A DNA stretch of 64,000 nt from Stackebrandtia nassauensis DSM 44728 (GCF_000024545.1 NC_013947.1:372001-436000), one strand, 5' to 3'; counted from the stretch's first letter, positions 28,103 to 37,265 are shown. Numbers and translations: made by a program. The notes: generated by a model from the sequence alone, not told the origin.

Positions 28103-29224
28103 CTAACCGGCGGCGCGCGGGTGCCCGACGACGCCGGTGGGCGCCGGTTCGGCGTCCCAGGCCAGTTCGTCCTCGGTCAGCCAGGTGCGGACGCCCTCGG
28201 GTGCCTCGTCGGAGTCGTTGCGGCGGGCGGCGCCCATCGGCGGGGCGAACAGGCCCCCGCCAGCGCCACCGGCGCCCCGGGCGGAAGCGGCCGGACGGGC
28301 GGCGCTGCCCGCGGCTCCGGCCGCTCCCATGCCCATGGCCATCGGCATCGCGCCACCGGGGGCGCCCATCGCCGATCCGCCACCGGCCCCCAGGGAGACG
28401 GCTGGGGTGCCGCCGGCCAGACCGGTCGGGGTGGCCCCGGCCAGGCTCACGGGGGATTCGGTGAGCTCGGTGTCCGGTTCCGGAAGCGGCTGGTAGTCCG
28501 GGTGGTCCGGACCCGGCAGCGGGCCGCCGCCCGGTCCCGGATACGAACCGCCACCGTCACCACCGCCGCCACCGGGGTATCCCGGACCCGGATTCACGGG
28601 GAACTCACCGGTCACGCCGGAGGGGAAGTCGTCCTCTTTGAAGGCCTCGTAGGTGGAGCTGGCCAGCTGCAGGAACTGCCCGATGTCCTCCAGGTCGCCC
28701 AGGATCGGGGCCGGTCGCACGTCCGGCGGAACGTCGGTCTGCGTCGGGGTGGAGTCACCCTCGCCGCCCGGCTTGGGCAGCTTCTGCGGCGCCTCCTTCG
28801 GCTCACGCCAGTACTGGCCCTTGTTGGACTGGTACGCCTGGCCCAGCGCGGTCAGCAGCGCCGTCAGCGGCGCGATCGCCGCCGCGCGGCTGTACGGGTT
28901 GGACCGGGCCGCGTTGATGATCGCGAGCCCTTGCGGCTGAATCGAAGCGGCCGTACTGGCCATCGAGGCCAGTCCGGTGCTCATGTCGGTCATGTCGTCG
29001 GCGAGACCGTCGGCGAACTCGATGATGGCGTTCATCGCGCCGTTGTACTCGGTGGCCGCGGGGCCGGACCAGTACTGCAACAGCTCGTCGACGTTCTTGC
29101 GCAGCTCGGCCGCCAGCTGCCGGGCCTCGGCGGCTCCGGCGATCCAGTTGGCCTGGGCGCTGGCGGCCGGGGACGCGGCGTCTATCTGGGAGAAGTACAT
29201 CTCCAGCTGCTCAAAGGAAGGCAT
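28103..29224 (-). CDS. PPE-like / WXG-family ESX substrate with Gly-rich middle and conserved C-terminal tail
   Basis: 373 residues; ATG after AAAGGA. Residues 1-110 are helical with the WXG motif YWSGPAATEY near 50, as in PPE and EspI-like type VII substrates. Residues 210-330 are Gly/Pro/Ala-rich and unstructured. The last 30 residues are conserved in type: W-x7-W then E-x-A-P-x-x-V-V-G, a tail also present in the 53-residue product of the gene at 32202. It lies downstream of the small WXG-like gene and of eccB on the same strand, behind a LacI-type operator at 29609. Likely exported through the ESX channel. Confidence 0.85.
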   Translation of the reverse strand: MPSFEQLEMYFSQIDAASPAASAQANWIAGAAEARQLAAELRKNVDELLQYWSGPAATEYNGAMNAIIEFADGLADDMTDMSTGLASMASTAASIQPQGLAIINAARSNPYSRAAAIAPLTALLTALGQAYQSNKGQYWREPKEAPQKLPKPGGEGDSTPTQTDVPPDVRPAPILGDLEDIGQFLQLASSTYEAFKEDDFPSGVTGEFPVNPGPGYPGGGGGDGGGSYPGPGGGPLPGPDHPDYQPLPEPDTELTESPVSLAGATPTGLAGGTPAVSLGAGGGSAMGAPGGAMPMAMGMGAAGAAGSAARPAASARGAGGAGGGLFAPPMGAARRNDSDEAPEGVRTWLTEDELAWDAEPAPTGVVGHPRAAG

Positions 29225-29228
29225 GTCG

Positions 29229-29594
29229 TCAGTCCTTTCGCGCGATCTGCTGGATGACGTTGGCCAACGGGCCCAGCAGCGCCGTCATGTTCGAGGTTTC
29301 GGTGGACTCGGTGCCGCGGTAGTTCGCGATCAGGCGAGTGGTCTTGGTGTTCGCGATCGCGACCGCGGCCCGCAGCATCTCCAGCCTGGTCAGATAGGTG
29401 GCCCGCAACCGGTCGTGATCACGGATGACCGTCATCGCGTCGGTGAAGGTGCCCAGTCCCTCGGCGCTGGCCGGGGAGACCTTGCCGGAGGCGGTACTGA
29501 CTCGGGAGTCCAGACGGTTGAACGTGGGCTGGAAATCCTCGATGGCGTCCACGTCGACCTCGAAACGGCCGTCGGTGGGTGGTGGGGGCGGCAT
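29229..29594 (-). CDS. WXG100-like small ESX-associated protein
   Basis: 121 residues beginning MPPPPPTDGRFEVDVDAIED after GGAGG. It is helical throughout (FNRLDSRVSTASGKVSPASA; YLTRLEMLRAAVAIANTKTT) and of WXG100 size, but lacks a clear Trp-x-Gly turn. Position between eccB and the PPE-like gene suggests it is a partner of the PPE-like substrate. The 4-base gap to the next gene indicates coupling. A LacI-type operator sits 15 bases upstream of its start. Confidence 0.8.
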   Translation of the reverse strand: MPPPPPTDGRFEVDVDAIEDFQPTFNRLDSRVSTASGKVSPASAEGLGTFTDAMTVIRDHDRLRATYLTRLEMLRAAVAIANTKTTRLIANYRGTESTETSNMTALLGPLANVIQQIARKD

Positions 29595-29608
29595 CGTTCC
29601 TCCAAGTT

Positions 29609-29622
29609 GCAAATCGTTTTGC
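29609..29622. promoter_or_regulatory. LacI-type operator A (ESX regulon)
   Basis: GCAAATCGTTTTGC, a 14-base near-palindrome centred on CG, located 15 bases upstream of the WXG-like gene at 29594. One of six similar sites in the ESX locus, probably bound by the LacI-family product of the gene at 50065. Confidence 0.7.
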
Positions 29623-29662
29623 TCATTGAATCAGAAATTCCGCACCCTGGCTAGTGGGGGTG

Positions 29663-31009
29663 TCATCGGATCGCCCGCAGCGCCGCGGACTGGCTCAGCT
29701 CGGGCCCGGTCGGCAGCAACGCCACCAGCGCGGACGGCATCGGCGTCGGTTTGAGTTTCTTGTAGCCGAACGCGGTCAGCGCCTCGGAGCTCAGACCGAA
29801 CTTCCAGCCCTGGTCGGTGACCAGGAAGACCGTGCCGCCCGACGCGCCCTCGCTGGACTGGGCCCGCACCAGCGAGCCGTAGCCGCCGGGCAGCCGGACA
29901 TGGTCGGCGGTGCTGACGTCCTCGATGCCCTTGGGGGCCGCCTTGACGTTGTCGCCCACCAGTTTCGGCACCGACGAGTACACCGTCACGGTGGTCTTGC
30001 CCTTGGTCCAGTCCGCGCACACCGCGGTCTGGCGGGCGTCGGGGATTCCCATGACGTCGGGTCGGCGGGACGGGAACCCCTCCGGCTCGAGCTTCTCGTC
30101 GGTGCGGTTCTCGCCGACCGCCGCGCTGGACAGCGCCACCGGTTCGGTGCCGATCAGCTCGGCGGCCAGTTCGCCGATGGCGGCCAGGCCGTCCTTCAGC
30201 AGTACGTAGTGGCGGTCGTTGTTGGTGAACACGGTGCCGATCGGGTAGGTCTCGCCGTCCAGTTCGATGCCGTCGTCACCCTCGCCGGGGATCTTGAGCT
30301 TCAGGTTGGGGCCGGTCTCCAGCGCGTTGAGGAACACCGGGTCCACCTTGACGACCTGGTCGGGGTCGGCGCCCAGCGCGGGCAGCGACTTCTCGCTGGG
30401 CACCAGGTACTTGGTGTCCTTGACGACGAGGAAGATGTCGCCGTCGTGTTTGAGCAGCAGGCCGTCGGACGACAGCGCGTCGCCGCCGTCGGGGGTGTCG
30501 CCGATGATGACGTGCGACTCGATGCTGGTGGGATCGCTGGGGTTGGGCGCCGAGCAGGTCTGCCAGGGCGAGGCGGTGAACAGCTCCGGCTCGGGCAGCG
30601 TGTCGGGGGCGTCGGGGATGCCGAGGGTGGCGCCGCGCGGGGTGTCGGCCAGCGAATCCTGCAGCACGGTGTGGACGGTGCGGTCGCCGCTGGAGGTGAT
30701 GAGCAGCGCCGACGCGTAGTTGAGCACCGGGTGCAGCTGGCCGTCCCAGTAGACGAACCGGGCGCCGGTCTCCTCTTCGACGATGACGGCGCCGTCCTTC
30801 TGCCAGGACTGGGCGCCGCCGGGCCAGATCAGGCCGACCACCCAGAATCCGGCGAAGACCAGCGAGGCGATCGCGACGCCGACCATCGCCGAGATCGCCA
30901 TCCGGCGCATCGGCAGATCCAGGGTCTCGGGCTCGCCGTTGAGCATCGCGGAGATGACGCGCCGCACGATGAAGCGGTGCGCGGCGACCTGTTCGCGTCG
31001 GGTGCGCAT
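29663..31009 (-). CDS. eccB: ESX secretion membrane protein EccB
   Basis: 448 residues; ATG after AAGGAG. The N-terminus MRTRREQVAAHRFIVRRVIS is the EccB hallmark, one transmembrane helix follows near 40-65 (SAMVGVAIASLVFAGFWVVG), and the rest is the large periplasm-side R-domain fold with two cysteines (TCSAPN and AVCADW). EccB is a core component of the type VII channel. It is divergent from eccE across a perfect 14-base operator palindrome, and is followed on its strand by the WXG-like and PPE-like genes. Confidence 0.95.
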   Translation of the reverse strand: MRTRREQVAAHRFIVRRVISAMLNGEPETLDLPMRRMAISAMVGVAIASLVFAGFWVVGLIWPGGAQSWQKDGAVIVEEETGARFVYWDGQLHPVLNYASALLITSSGDRTVHTVLQDSLADTPRGATLGIPDAPDTLPEPELFTASPWQTCSAPNPSDPTSIESHVIIGDTPDGGDALSSDGLLLKHDGDIFLVVKDTKYLVPSEKSLPALGADPDQVVKVDPVFLNALETGPNLKLKIPGEGDDGIELDGETYPIGTVFTNNDRHYVLLKDGLAAIGELAAELIGTEPVALSSAAVGENRTDEKLEPEGFPSRRPDVMGIPDARQTAVCADWTKGKTTVTVYSSVPKLVGDNVKAAPKGIEDVSTADHVRLPGGYGSLVRAQSSEGASGGTVFLVTDQGWKFGLSSEALTAFGYKKLKPTPMPSALVALLPTGPELSQSAALRAIR

Positions 31010-31049
31010 CGGAACCGGCTCCTTGGGTGGGGGTTCGGAAATTCTAAAC

Positions 31050-31063
31050 CCAAAACGTTTTGG
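31050..31063. promoter_or_regulatory. LacI-type operator B between eccB and eccE
   Basis: CCAAAACGTTTTGG, a perfect 14-base palindrome with central CG. It lies 41 bases from the eccB start and 45 bases from the eccE start, so one site can serve both divergent promoters. Confidence 0.75.
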
Positions 31064-31107
31064 CATGCTGGAGGGAGCAACACCTTCGCGAGCGCAAGGA
31101 GCCCGTC

Positions 31108-32205
31108 ATGACAAGCCCAGCCAAACCGGCGACCGACGCGGGGGCCAAGCCCGAGCCCGTCACGGCCGCCCGACGAACCCGGACCCGCGTCGCGGGCCTG
31201 GGGATTGCCCAGGTCATCGGGGTCGAGGTCGTACTGGCGGCGCTGCTGTTCGTCCCCGGCGTCCCGCTGCCGTGGCTGGGCGGCGTGGCCGCGGCCGTCG
31301 CGCTGTTGGGCCTGGGCCGCACCCACGGCAGGTCGTGGTTCGGCTGGCTGGGGCACTGGCTGCGCTGGCGTTCCCGGGTTCGCGCCGACCGACGCGACCG
31401 ACGCTCCGGCGGCGAACCGGGTCCGCGACCCCGGCTGGCCACCATCGCCGAACGCGGTACCGAGATCGGGGTCGCCTTCGACGGGACCGGCTGGTTCGCG
31501 GCGGTGAAACTGGAGGGTGAGGCCCCGCCGTCGGAGGTCTTCGCCGCCGTCACCGGCCTGCTCAACGCCGCCGACACCCCGGTGACCTCGGTACAGCTGG
31601 TCACCCGCTCGGGAGCGGAGGTCGGCCGCGACAACTGGTTCGCGGTGCGCCTCGACGTCCCCGGCGCCCACGCGGTGGCCGCCGACCGGGGCGGTGGGGC
31701 ACTGGGCGTGCACCGGGCGCTCGGGGGAGCGGTGAGCCGACTCCTCAAGGGAGCCCAGGACGCGGGCATCGACATGCGGGCGCTGTCGCAGACCCAGTTG
31801 GCCGCCGCGCTGCGGTTCTCGCTCGACCTGCACCGACCCGACTCCGGCGAGCCCACCGAGAGCTGGAAGACCTGGCGCAACGGCGGCATGGCCCAGACGA
31901 CCTACTGGCTGCGCGGCCGCCGCTCCGCCGCCACCGAGGTCGAACGACTGTGGACGAAACTGTCCGAACTCGACAAGGGCACCCACGCCATCTCGCTGGC
32001 GCTGCGTCCGGCCAGCTCCCGCCCCGGCGACAAACGGCTGATGTTCCGGTGCCTGGTCCGGCTCGTCGACGAGGCGTCCAATGTCGAGGAACTCGGCCGC
32101 GAGCTGACGAAACTGACCCGCAAGAACCGTCTGAAGCTGCTGCGCTGCAACGGAACTCAGGGTCCGGCCAGCTACGCCTCGGCGTTGAGCGGAGGTGCGT
32201 GGTGA
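31108..32205 (+). CDS. eccE: ESX secretion membrane protein EccE
   Basis: 365 residues; ATG after AAGGAG. Two adjacent transmembrane helices near 30-75 (IGVEVVLAALLFVPGVPLPW and GGVAAAVALLGLG), followed by the soluble EccE domain with WFAAVKLEG, LVTRSGAEVGRDNWFAVRL and TTYWLRGRRSAATEVERLW. EccE is the peripheral subunit of the type VII core complex. The stop overlaps the GTG of the next small gene. Confidence 0.9.
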   Translation: MTSPAKPATDAGAKPEPVTAARRTRTRVAGLGIAQVIGVEVVLAALLFVPGVPLPWLGGVAAAVALLGLGRTHGRSWFGWLGHWLRWRSRVRADRRDRRSGGEPGPRPRLATIAERGTEIGVAFDGTGWFAAVKLEGEAPPSEVFAAVTGLLNAADTPVTSVQLVTRSGAEVGRDNWFAVRLDVPGAHAVAADRGGGALGVHRALGGAVSRLLKGAQDAGIDMRALSQTQLAAALRFSLDLHRPDSGEPTESWKTWRNGGMAQTTYWLRGRRSAATEVERLWTKLSELDKGTHAISLALRPASSRPGDKRLMFRCLVRLVDEASNVEELGRELTKLTRKNRLKLLRCNGTQGPASYASALSGGAW

Positions 32206-32363
32206 AACCCGACGACACCTCGCCCTTCGTCGCCGAACCGGAACCCGCCGCGCCCGCCGGTGAGGCCGACGCCCAGGCCCCCGACCGTGAGGACTGGCGC
32301 GGCCCGCAGGACGATCCGTGGCAACTCGACGAACAGGCCCCGCCGCCGGTCATCGGCGACTGA
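32202..32363 (+). CDS. 53-aa acidic protein with ESX-type tail
   Basis: Starts at GTG 32202, coupled to eccE by a GTGA overlap. It is very acidic and Pro/Ala-rich with no predicted structure. Its C-terminal half reads REDWRGPQDDPWQLDEQAPP and ends PVIGD: W-x7-W then E-x-A-P-x-x-V-I-G, matching the tail of the PPE-like protein at 28103. This shared motif and the operon position suggest a role with the ESX machinery. Its end overlaps the convergent glycosyltransferase by 14 bases. Confidence 0.7.
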   Translation: MKPDDTSPFVAEPEPAAPAGEADAQAPDREDWRGPQDDPWQLDEQAPPPVIGD

Positions 32364-33531
32364 CGCCCGCTCCGCGAAGCTCGGTGAACAGCTGCTCCCA
32401 CTGGGCGGCAACGGCATCGGGACCGTAGTCGCGCGCCTTGCGCAGCGCGCGCTCACCCATCGTCGCCCGGGCCTCGACATCGGTGGCCAGCCACGCCATC
32501 GCGGTGCCGAGCTCCTCGACGTCCTCCGGCGGCACCAGAATCCCGTCACGGCCATCGGACACGAGCTCCTCGGCCCCCGGATAGGCGCAACTGACGACCG
32601 GCAGCCCGTGCGTGAACGCCTCCAGAACCACCATCGGCAGCCCCTCCGACCGGGACCCCAACGCGCAGAACGACGCCTTCGCCAGCTCCCCGCCCAGGTC
32701 CCCGGTCCGTCCCATGAGGACCACGTTGTCCTCCAATCCGTTGGCCTCGATCAGCGCGGCCAATTTGGCCTGCATCGGTCCGCCTCCGAAGATCCGCAGC
32801 CGCCACTCCGGATCCTTCGCGACCACGTGCGCGAACGCGGGGATCAGCAGGTCGAAACCCTTGGCGCGCACTAGTCGTCCGGCCGCGACCACCACCTTGC
32901 TGGCCGGATCGGCCGCCTCGGCGTGCAGCGTCGCCACCGGGCTGGGAATCCGCGCGACCCGCACCCGATGGTCCAACATCCGCGCGTACTCGGCCCGATC
33001 CCCCCGCGTCAACGTCACCACCGCGTCCAGCCGCGGATAGTCGGCGGCGATCGCGTCGAGCAGCCCGGTGTGGCCGGGCTTGATCCGTTGGTGCACCTGC
33101 CCGACCCGCACCACCCCGTCGGGCGCGTAACGGGCCGCGAGCAGGTTCAACGCCGGACGGGTCGTCACGAGCACGTCCGCCGTACAGCCCTTGAGCGCCC
33201 GGATCACCGCCTTCTCCACCACCCGCGTGAACACCCGCTTGCGCGCCTCCTGCTGGGGAACCTCCATGCCCGGCCGCGTCGGCGAAGCCCGCAACCACCC
33301 GATCCGCTCCAGCGGCGACCGCCCCGGCCTCAGAACCCCGAGCTTCTTGTCCACCAACGGCGTCAACGTCACCGCCGGGTCGAGCCGAAACTGCGTCGTC
33401 CTGCGATGCCGCATCACACTGACGACGCCGACCTCGTGCCCCCGCGCCGCCAGCGCGTTGGCCTGGTTGAACACCGTCCGCACCGTCCCGCCCATCGCGT
33501 ACGCGTTCAGCAACATATAGGTGATCCGCAT
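32350..33531 (-). CDS. Glycosyltransferase family 4
   Basis: 393 residues starting MRITYMLLNAYAMGGTVRTV, a typical GT4 N-terminus with the GG loop that binds acceptor/donor phosphate. The C-terminal donor-binding domain has VVVAAGRLVRAKGFDLLIPA, WRLRIFGGGPMQAKL, VVLMGRTGD and ALGSRSEGLPMVVLEAFTHG (the EGLP...E segment that holds the nucleotide sugar). Retaining, GT-B fold, cytoplasmic. The ATG at 33531 matches the family start. Acceptor unknown. It lies between the ESX halves and shows no sign of belonging to them. Confidence 0.92.
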   Translation of the reverse strand: MRITYMLLNAYAMGGTVRTVFNQANALAARGHEVGVVSVMRHRRTTQFRLDPAVTLTPLVDKKLGVLRPGRSPLERIGWLRASPTRPGMEVPQQEARKRVFTRVVEKAVIRALKGCTADVLVTTRPALNLLAARYAPDGVVRVGQVHQRIKPGHTGLLDAIAADYPRLDAVVTLTRGDRAEYARMLDHRVRVARIPSPVATLHAEAADPASKVVVAAGRLVRAKGFDLLIPAFAHVVAKDPEWRLRIFGGGPMQAKLAALIEANGLEDNVVLMGRTGDLGGELAKASFCALGSRSEGLPMVVLEAFTHGLPVVSCAYPGAEELVSDGRDGILVPPEDVEELGTAMAWLATDVEARATMGERALRKARDYGPDAVAAQWEQLFTELRGAGVSRR

Positions 33532-33676
33532 GGCACCCCCGTGTCCGTTAAGCGCGGTTCGTCCCGTTCCCGCCAACCTACGTTCCACACGCCCCGCTGA
33601 CTCGGTTCTGAATGAATTCCCCGCCGACTCGCCGCGTTTCGGCCAGCGGCGCGGCAATATCGATACCCTGTGCCAT

Positions 33677-34606
33677 ATGCGTTCCCGCTCCCCGAACGTA
33701 ATCCGAATCGCACGTTCGACGGCAGGTGTGGCGCTGCTGCTGGCCACGGCCACCCTGGGCTCGTGCACCGACCAGGCCGCCACCGTCGACGAGTCGTGCG
33801 ACGTGAATGACCGCGGCCACTGGGCCATCGCCTACACCAAACAGGAGGACACGGCGGTCAAGGGCGTCTACTGGTTGGTCGACGGTGAACACAAGCCGCT
33901 CAACAAGGACAAGGACATCCAGGCCCAGGACCCGAGCCTGTCGCCCGACGGCCGCAAGGTGCTCTTCGAGGGCTTCCACGGCGACGGCGGCAAGTACGTC
34001 AACAAGAAGCTCATCATGAACACCGACGGCTCGGGCCTGAAGATCTTCGGCGAGGGCATCTCGACCCCGGTGTGGTCCCCGAACGGCAAACGTCTCGCCT
34101 ACCGCGACACTGACAGGAACACGATCATGGTGTCCAACCCGGACGGAACCGACGAACGCGAGATCGCCGAAGACGCGGCCTCCAATCCAGTGTGGTCCGC
34201 CGACGGCGAGAAGCTCGCCTGGATCCCGAACGGCGCCAACGCGGTGCGCTGGGCGGAACCGGAGGGCAAGAAGTCCGGAATGGCGCAGATGCTCGGCGAA
34301 CAGGCCATCACCGTGGCCTGGCAGCCCGACGGCGAATCGGTCGTCGTCAGTCTCGTCAAGGGGGACGACGCGCACCTGTACCGGCTCAACCTGTCCGACA
34401 ACAAGGAACCGGAACTACTGGCCGAGGACGCGACGGCCCCGTTCGCCCTCCCCGACGGCACCATCGGCGCCCGCGTCGACAAACGCGGCGACGGCGACTA
34501 CAACCAATACGTGTCAGTCGATCCCAAGACGGGAAAGAGCGAGGACCTGGCCAAGATCCCGGGACAGCACCCGTCGGTCATCGCCTGCCACGGCGTCAAG
34601 AGGTAA
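33677..34606 (+). CDS. Lipoprotein with TolB-like beta-propeller repeats
   Basis: 309 residues. Signal peptide with lipobox (LLLATATLGSC, Cys at residue 27). The mature part consists of PD40/TolB-type repeats: LSPDGRKVLFEG, STPVWSPNGKRLAYRDT, SNPVWSADGEKLAWIP, VAWQPDGESVVVSL. Predicted to be lipid-anchored on the outer face of the membrane as a propeller scaffold; a partner is not evident. It is divergent from the glycosyltransferase and overlaps the convergent GPP34 gene by 11 bases. Confidence 0.87.
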   Translation: MRSRSPNVIRIARSTAGVALLLATATLGSCTDQAATVDESCDVNDRGHWAIAYTKQEDTAVKGVYWLVDGEHKPLNKDKDIQAQDPSLSPDGRKVLFEGFHGDGGKYVNKKLIMNTDGSGLKIFGEGISTPVWSPNGKRLAYRDTDRNTIMVSNPDGTDEREIAEDAASNPVWSADGEKLAWIPNGANAVRWAEPEGKKSGMAQMLGEQAITVAWQPDGESVVVSLVKGDDAHLYRLNLSDNKEPELLAEDATAPFALPDGTIGARVDKRGDGDYNQYVSVDPKTGKSEDLAKIPGQHPSVIACHGVKR

Positions 34607-35246
34607 CCACCACCGAAGCCGACCCGGAGCCGGACCGGAAGATGTTGACGGCCAACTCGACCCCCTCCACGATCGGCTTGATCTCAGGGGCGCGCCCCAG
34701 CTCCTTGAAGGTCTTGTTCACCTCACCGAACTTGTGCTGCGGCATCGCCGCCTTCTCCATGAACGTCGCGGCGATGACCCCGGCCAACGCGGCGGTCCGA
34801 ACGTCAACTCCCGCGCTGTGAGCCAGCGCCCGCTCCAGCCGCGCCCGAATCTCATCCTCCACACTGGCCTCAGCGGGGTGATACCGGTTGACCGGAATGA
34901 ATCCCAGCAACCGGTCCCGATCGTGGGTCAGGATCCGCTGGTCCACCAAGCCTTCCAGCACCGGCGTCCGAATGTCCGTCCCGGACAGTATCTGCACCCA
35001 CGACGAGACGATGTGCCCGATATTCGAGCCCGCCACCCTCGTCAGCACCTCGTCCAACGCGACGTGGCCCACCGGCGTCTCATCCACAACACCGACCCGC
35101 CCCGAATCGTCCACCCCGACGCGCCCCCGCAACGACAGCTCCAACAGCGCGGCCCCGGCCAGGCTCCACTGCAGATACGGGGCGGTGTTACGCCCGTTGT
35201 CGTCCCGATACGCGAGCAGGGCCACTTCCTCCACCAGATTCGCCAT
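34596..35246 (-). CDS. GOLPH3/GPP34 family phosphoinositide-binding-like protein
   Basis: 216 residues. The N-terminus MANLVEEVALLAYRDDNGRN and the following WSLAGAALLELSLRGRVGVD, LVDQRILTHDRDRLLGFIPV and AALAGVIAATFMEKA match the GPP34 helical fold, widespread in actinobacteria. In eukaryotes GOLPH3 links membranes and glycosyltransferases; the bacterial role is not known. The closeness to a GT4 gene is suggestive only. Confidence 0.88.
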   Translation of the reverse strand: MANLVEEVALLAYRDDNGRNTAPYLQWSLAGAALLELSLRGRVGVDDSGRVGVVDETPVGHVALDEVLTRVAGSNIGHIVSSWVQILSGTDIRTPVLEGLVDQRILTHDRDRLLGFIPVNRYHPAEASVEDEIRARLERALAHSAGVDVRTAALAGVIAATFMEKAAMPQHKFGEVNKTFKELGRAPEIKPIVEGVELAVNIFRSGSGSASVVVTS

Positions 35247-35339
35247 GCCCCGACGCTAACGGCGCGGGCCGGGTCGCGCCCTCGTTCGGGCGGATGACCT
35301 GCTCGTCCTGCCCCGGCACGACCCCCTCACCCTTGAGGT

Positions 35340-36275
35340 TTAGGGCGTGGGCGTCAGCGCCGGGGTGGTTTTCGCCTGGTCGCGGTGTTCGCCCGGACGC
35401 AGTCCCCGCACCCGTTTGAACGCCACGCTCAACGCGAAGGCGTTGGAGTAACCCACTTGCCGGGCGATCGTGTCCACTGTGAGATCGGTCTGGCGAAGCA
35501 GGTCCGCGGCCAGCGCGATCCGCCAGCCGGTGAGGTAGCCCATCGGCGGCTCGCCCACCAGAGCCGTGAACCGCCGTGCCAACGCCGCCCGCGACACTCC
35601 CACCTCGGCCGCCAGTTTCGACACCGTCCACGGACTCGCCGGTGTCTCGTGGAGAAGCCGCAACGCCGCGCCCACCACCCGATCGTCCAGCGCTCGGCAC
35701 CAGGCGGGGGCGTCGGTTTCGGGACTGTCGAACCAGGTCCGCAACGCGGACACCAGCAGCAGGTCCAGCAGTCGATCCAGCACCAGCTGCTGTCCCGGCC
35801 GCTGTCGGGCCACCTCGGTGGCCAACAACTCCACCGGACTGTCGGCCGCCGGGACCACCAGCACGGGTGGCAGCGCCCGCAACAGCCGCTCACTGAGCTC
35901 ACCCTGCCGCTCGAACGCGCCGCTGACCAGCACCGCGCCCGCCTCGTTCGGGTCACCGCAGGTGCGCCGCAGTGGTTCGAGCCCGCCGGACCCTGGGCAG
36001 TAGTCGGCGTCGGTCACCACCAGCTCGGGCTCGGTCGCGGGATCGTCGGCCACCACGTACGGGATCTCGCCGCGCACCACCGCGATGTCACCGGTCGCGA
36101 TGCGCACCGGCTCATGGCCGTCCGGGACTATCCACGCGTGACTGTGCAGCATCGTCGCCAACGTGACCGGGGTCCGAGCCGCCACCCGCAGCGCCCACGG
36201 TGGTCGCATGATCGTCCGCCGGAACACGGCACCACGCGCCCGCACCCCCGCCAGCAACTCCGACACCGCGTCCAC
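35340..36275 (-). CDS. AraC-family regulator with cupin N-terminus
   Basis: 311 residues from GTG 36275. Residues 1-180 are an AraC-binding-type cupin (cupin_6: SELLAGVRARGAVFRRTIMR start, then WALRV). The C-terminal double HTH is complete: SPWTVSKLAAEVGVSRAALA, PPMGYLTGWRIALAADLLRQ, TIARQVGYSNAFALSVAFKR. It faces an NmrA-like NAD(P)-dependent oxidoreductase gene 80 bases away, the probable target. A paralogue with the same arrangement stands at 59629. Confidence 0.92.
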   Translation of the reverse strand: MDAVSELLAGVRARGAVFRRTIMRPPWALRVAARTPVTLATMLHSHAWIVPDGHEPVRIATGDIAVVRGEIPYVVADDPATEPELVVTDADYCPGSGGLEPLRRTCGDPNEAGAVLVSGAFERQGELSERLLRALPPVLVVPAADSPVELLATEVARQRPGQQLVLDRLLDLLLVSALRTWFDSPETDAPAWCRALDDRVVGAALRLLHETPASPWTVSKLAAEVGVSRAALARRFTALVGEPPMGYLTGWRIALAADLLRQTDLTVDTIARQVGYSNAFALSVAFKRVRGLRPGEHRDQAKTTPALTPTP

Positions 36276-36355
36276 GCCGCAAGCGTAGACGCACGAACAT
36301 CGAAACGCGCTCTTCAGCCATTGGCCGTCTCGCGGGTGCGGGTTTGACTGGGCCC

Positions 36356-37219
36356 ATGACACAACAACCGATCCTCGTCACCGGAGCGACCGGGAAGTCC
36401 GGCCGCCGCGTCGTCTCCCAGTTGCGGGCCAAAGGACTGCCGGTCCGGGCAGCGTCCCGCGACGGCGAACACCACTTCGACTGGAACGACACCGGCACCT
36501 GGGATCCCGCCCTGGCGGGCACGCAGGCCGTCTACATCGTCCAGCTGGACGGCACGAGGCTCGTCCGGGGCTTCGTGGAGCGGGCGGTGGGCCACGGAGT
36601 ACGTCGGATCGTGCTGGCCTCGGGCCGAGGCATCGACAATCCTGACTACGCCACCGACAGCGGCGGCGTCCTGGACGGTCTGCTCGACAGCGAGGCGGCG
36701 GTCCGGGAAAGCGGCGTCAACTGGACGATCAGCAGGCCCGGCTGGTTCGCGCAGAACTTCAGCGAGGGCTTCTTCGCCGAGGCCGTCCGCGCCGGTGAGC
36801 TGCGGCTGCCCGGGGGCGACGGCGCCGCGAGTTTCATCGACGCCGAGGACATCGCCGCGGTCGTGACCGCCGCACTGACCGATGACCGGCACGCTGGCCA
36901 GGTCTACGAGCTGTCCGGTCCACACGCGGTGACACTGGCCGAGGCCGTCGCGACGATCGCCGGAGTCACCGGCCGCGACATCCGCTACGTGCCGCTGTCG
37001 GTCGCGGACTACGTCGACGAACTCGTCGGGCAGGGGTTGTCCTCGGTGGACGCCAAGGCATTCGCCGACGTCATCGAACCGCTGCGGGAAGGTGTGGACG
37101 AGTACCTGTCCGACGGCGTTCAACGCGCCCTCGGCCGTCCACCCCGCACCTTCACCCAGTTCGTCGAGGCCACCGCCGCCGCCGCGGGCGGTTGGCACAC
37201 CGCGGCGACCCGGCCGTGA
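36356..37219 (+). CDS. NmrA-like NAD(P)-binding protein (SDR family)
   Basis: 287 residues starting MTQQPILVTGATGKSGRRVV: a GxxGxxG dinucleotide motif of the atypical SDR/NmrA type. Other marks: GVRRIVLASGRGID, VNWTISRPGWFAQNFSEGFF, FIDAEDIAAVVTAALT, GQVYELSGPHAVTLAEAVAT. No YxxxK catalytic pair is visible, as usual for NmrA-like redox sensors or quinone/NAD(P)H oxidoreductases. Its divergent AraC neighbour probably regulates it. Confidence 0.88.
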   Translation: MTQQPILVTGATGKSGRRVVSQLRAKGLPVRAASRDGEHHFDWNDTGTWDPALAGTQAVYIVQLDGTRLVRGFVERAVGHGVRRIVLASGRGIDNPDYATDSGGVLDGLLDSEAAVRESGVNWTISRPGWFAQNFSEGFFAEAVRAGELRLPGGDGAASFIDAEDIAAVVTAALTDDRHAGQVYELSGPHAVTLAEAVATIAGVTGRDIRYVPLSVADYVDELVGQGLSSVDAKAFADVIEPLREGVDEYLSDGVQRALGRPPRTFTQFVEATAAAAGGWHTAATRP

Positions 37220-37228
37220 ACTCGAGAA

Positions 37229-37258
37229 CCCGGGCCCCGCAAGGGAACCGGGCCCGGG
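37229..37258. terminator. GC-rich hairpin between convergent genes
   Basis: CCCGGGCCC (37229-37237) and GGGCCCGGG (37250-37258) form a 9 bp stem in the 46-base gap between the NmrA-like gene and the convergent monooxygenase gene. There is no T-run, so termination is a guess from position. Confidence 0.45.
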
Positions 37259-37265
37259 AGCGGTG

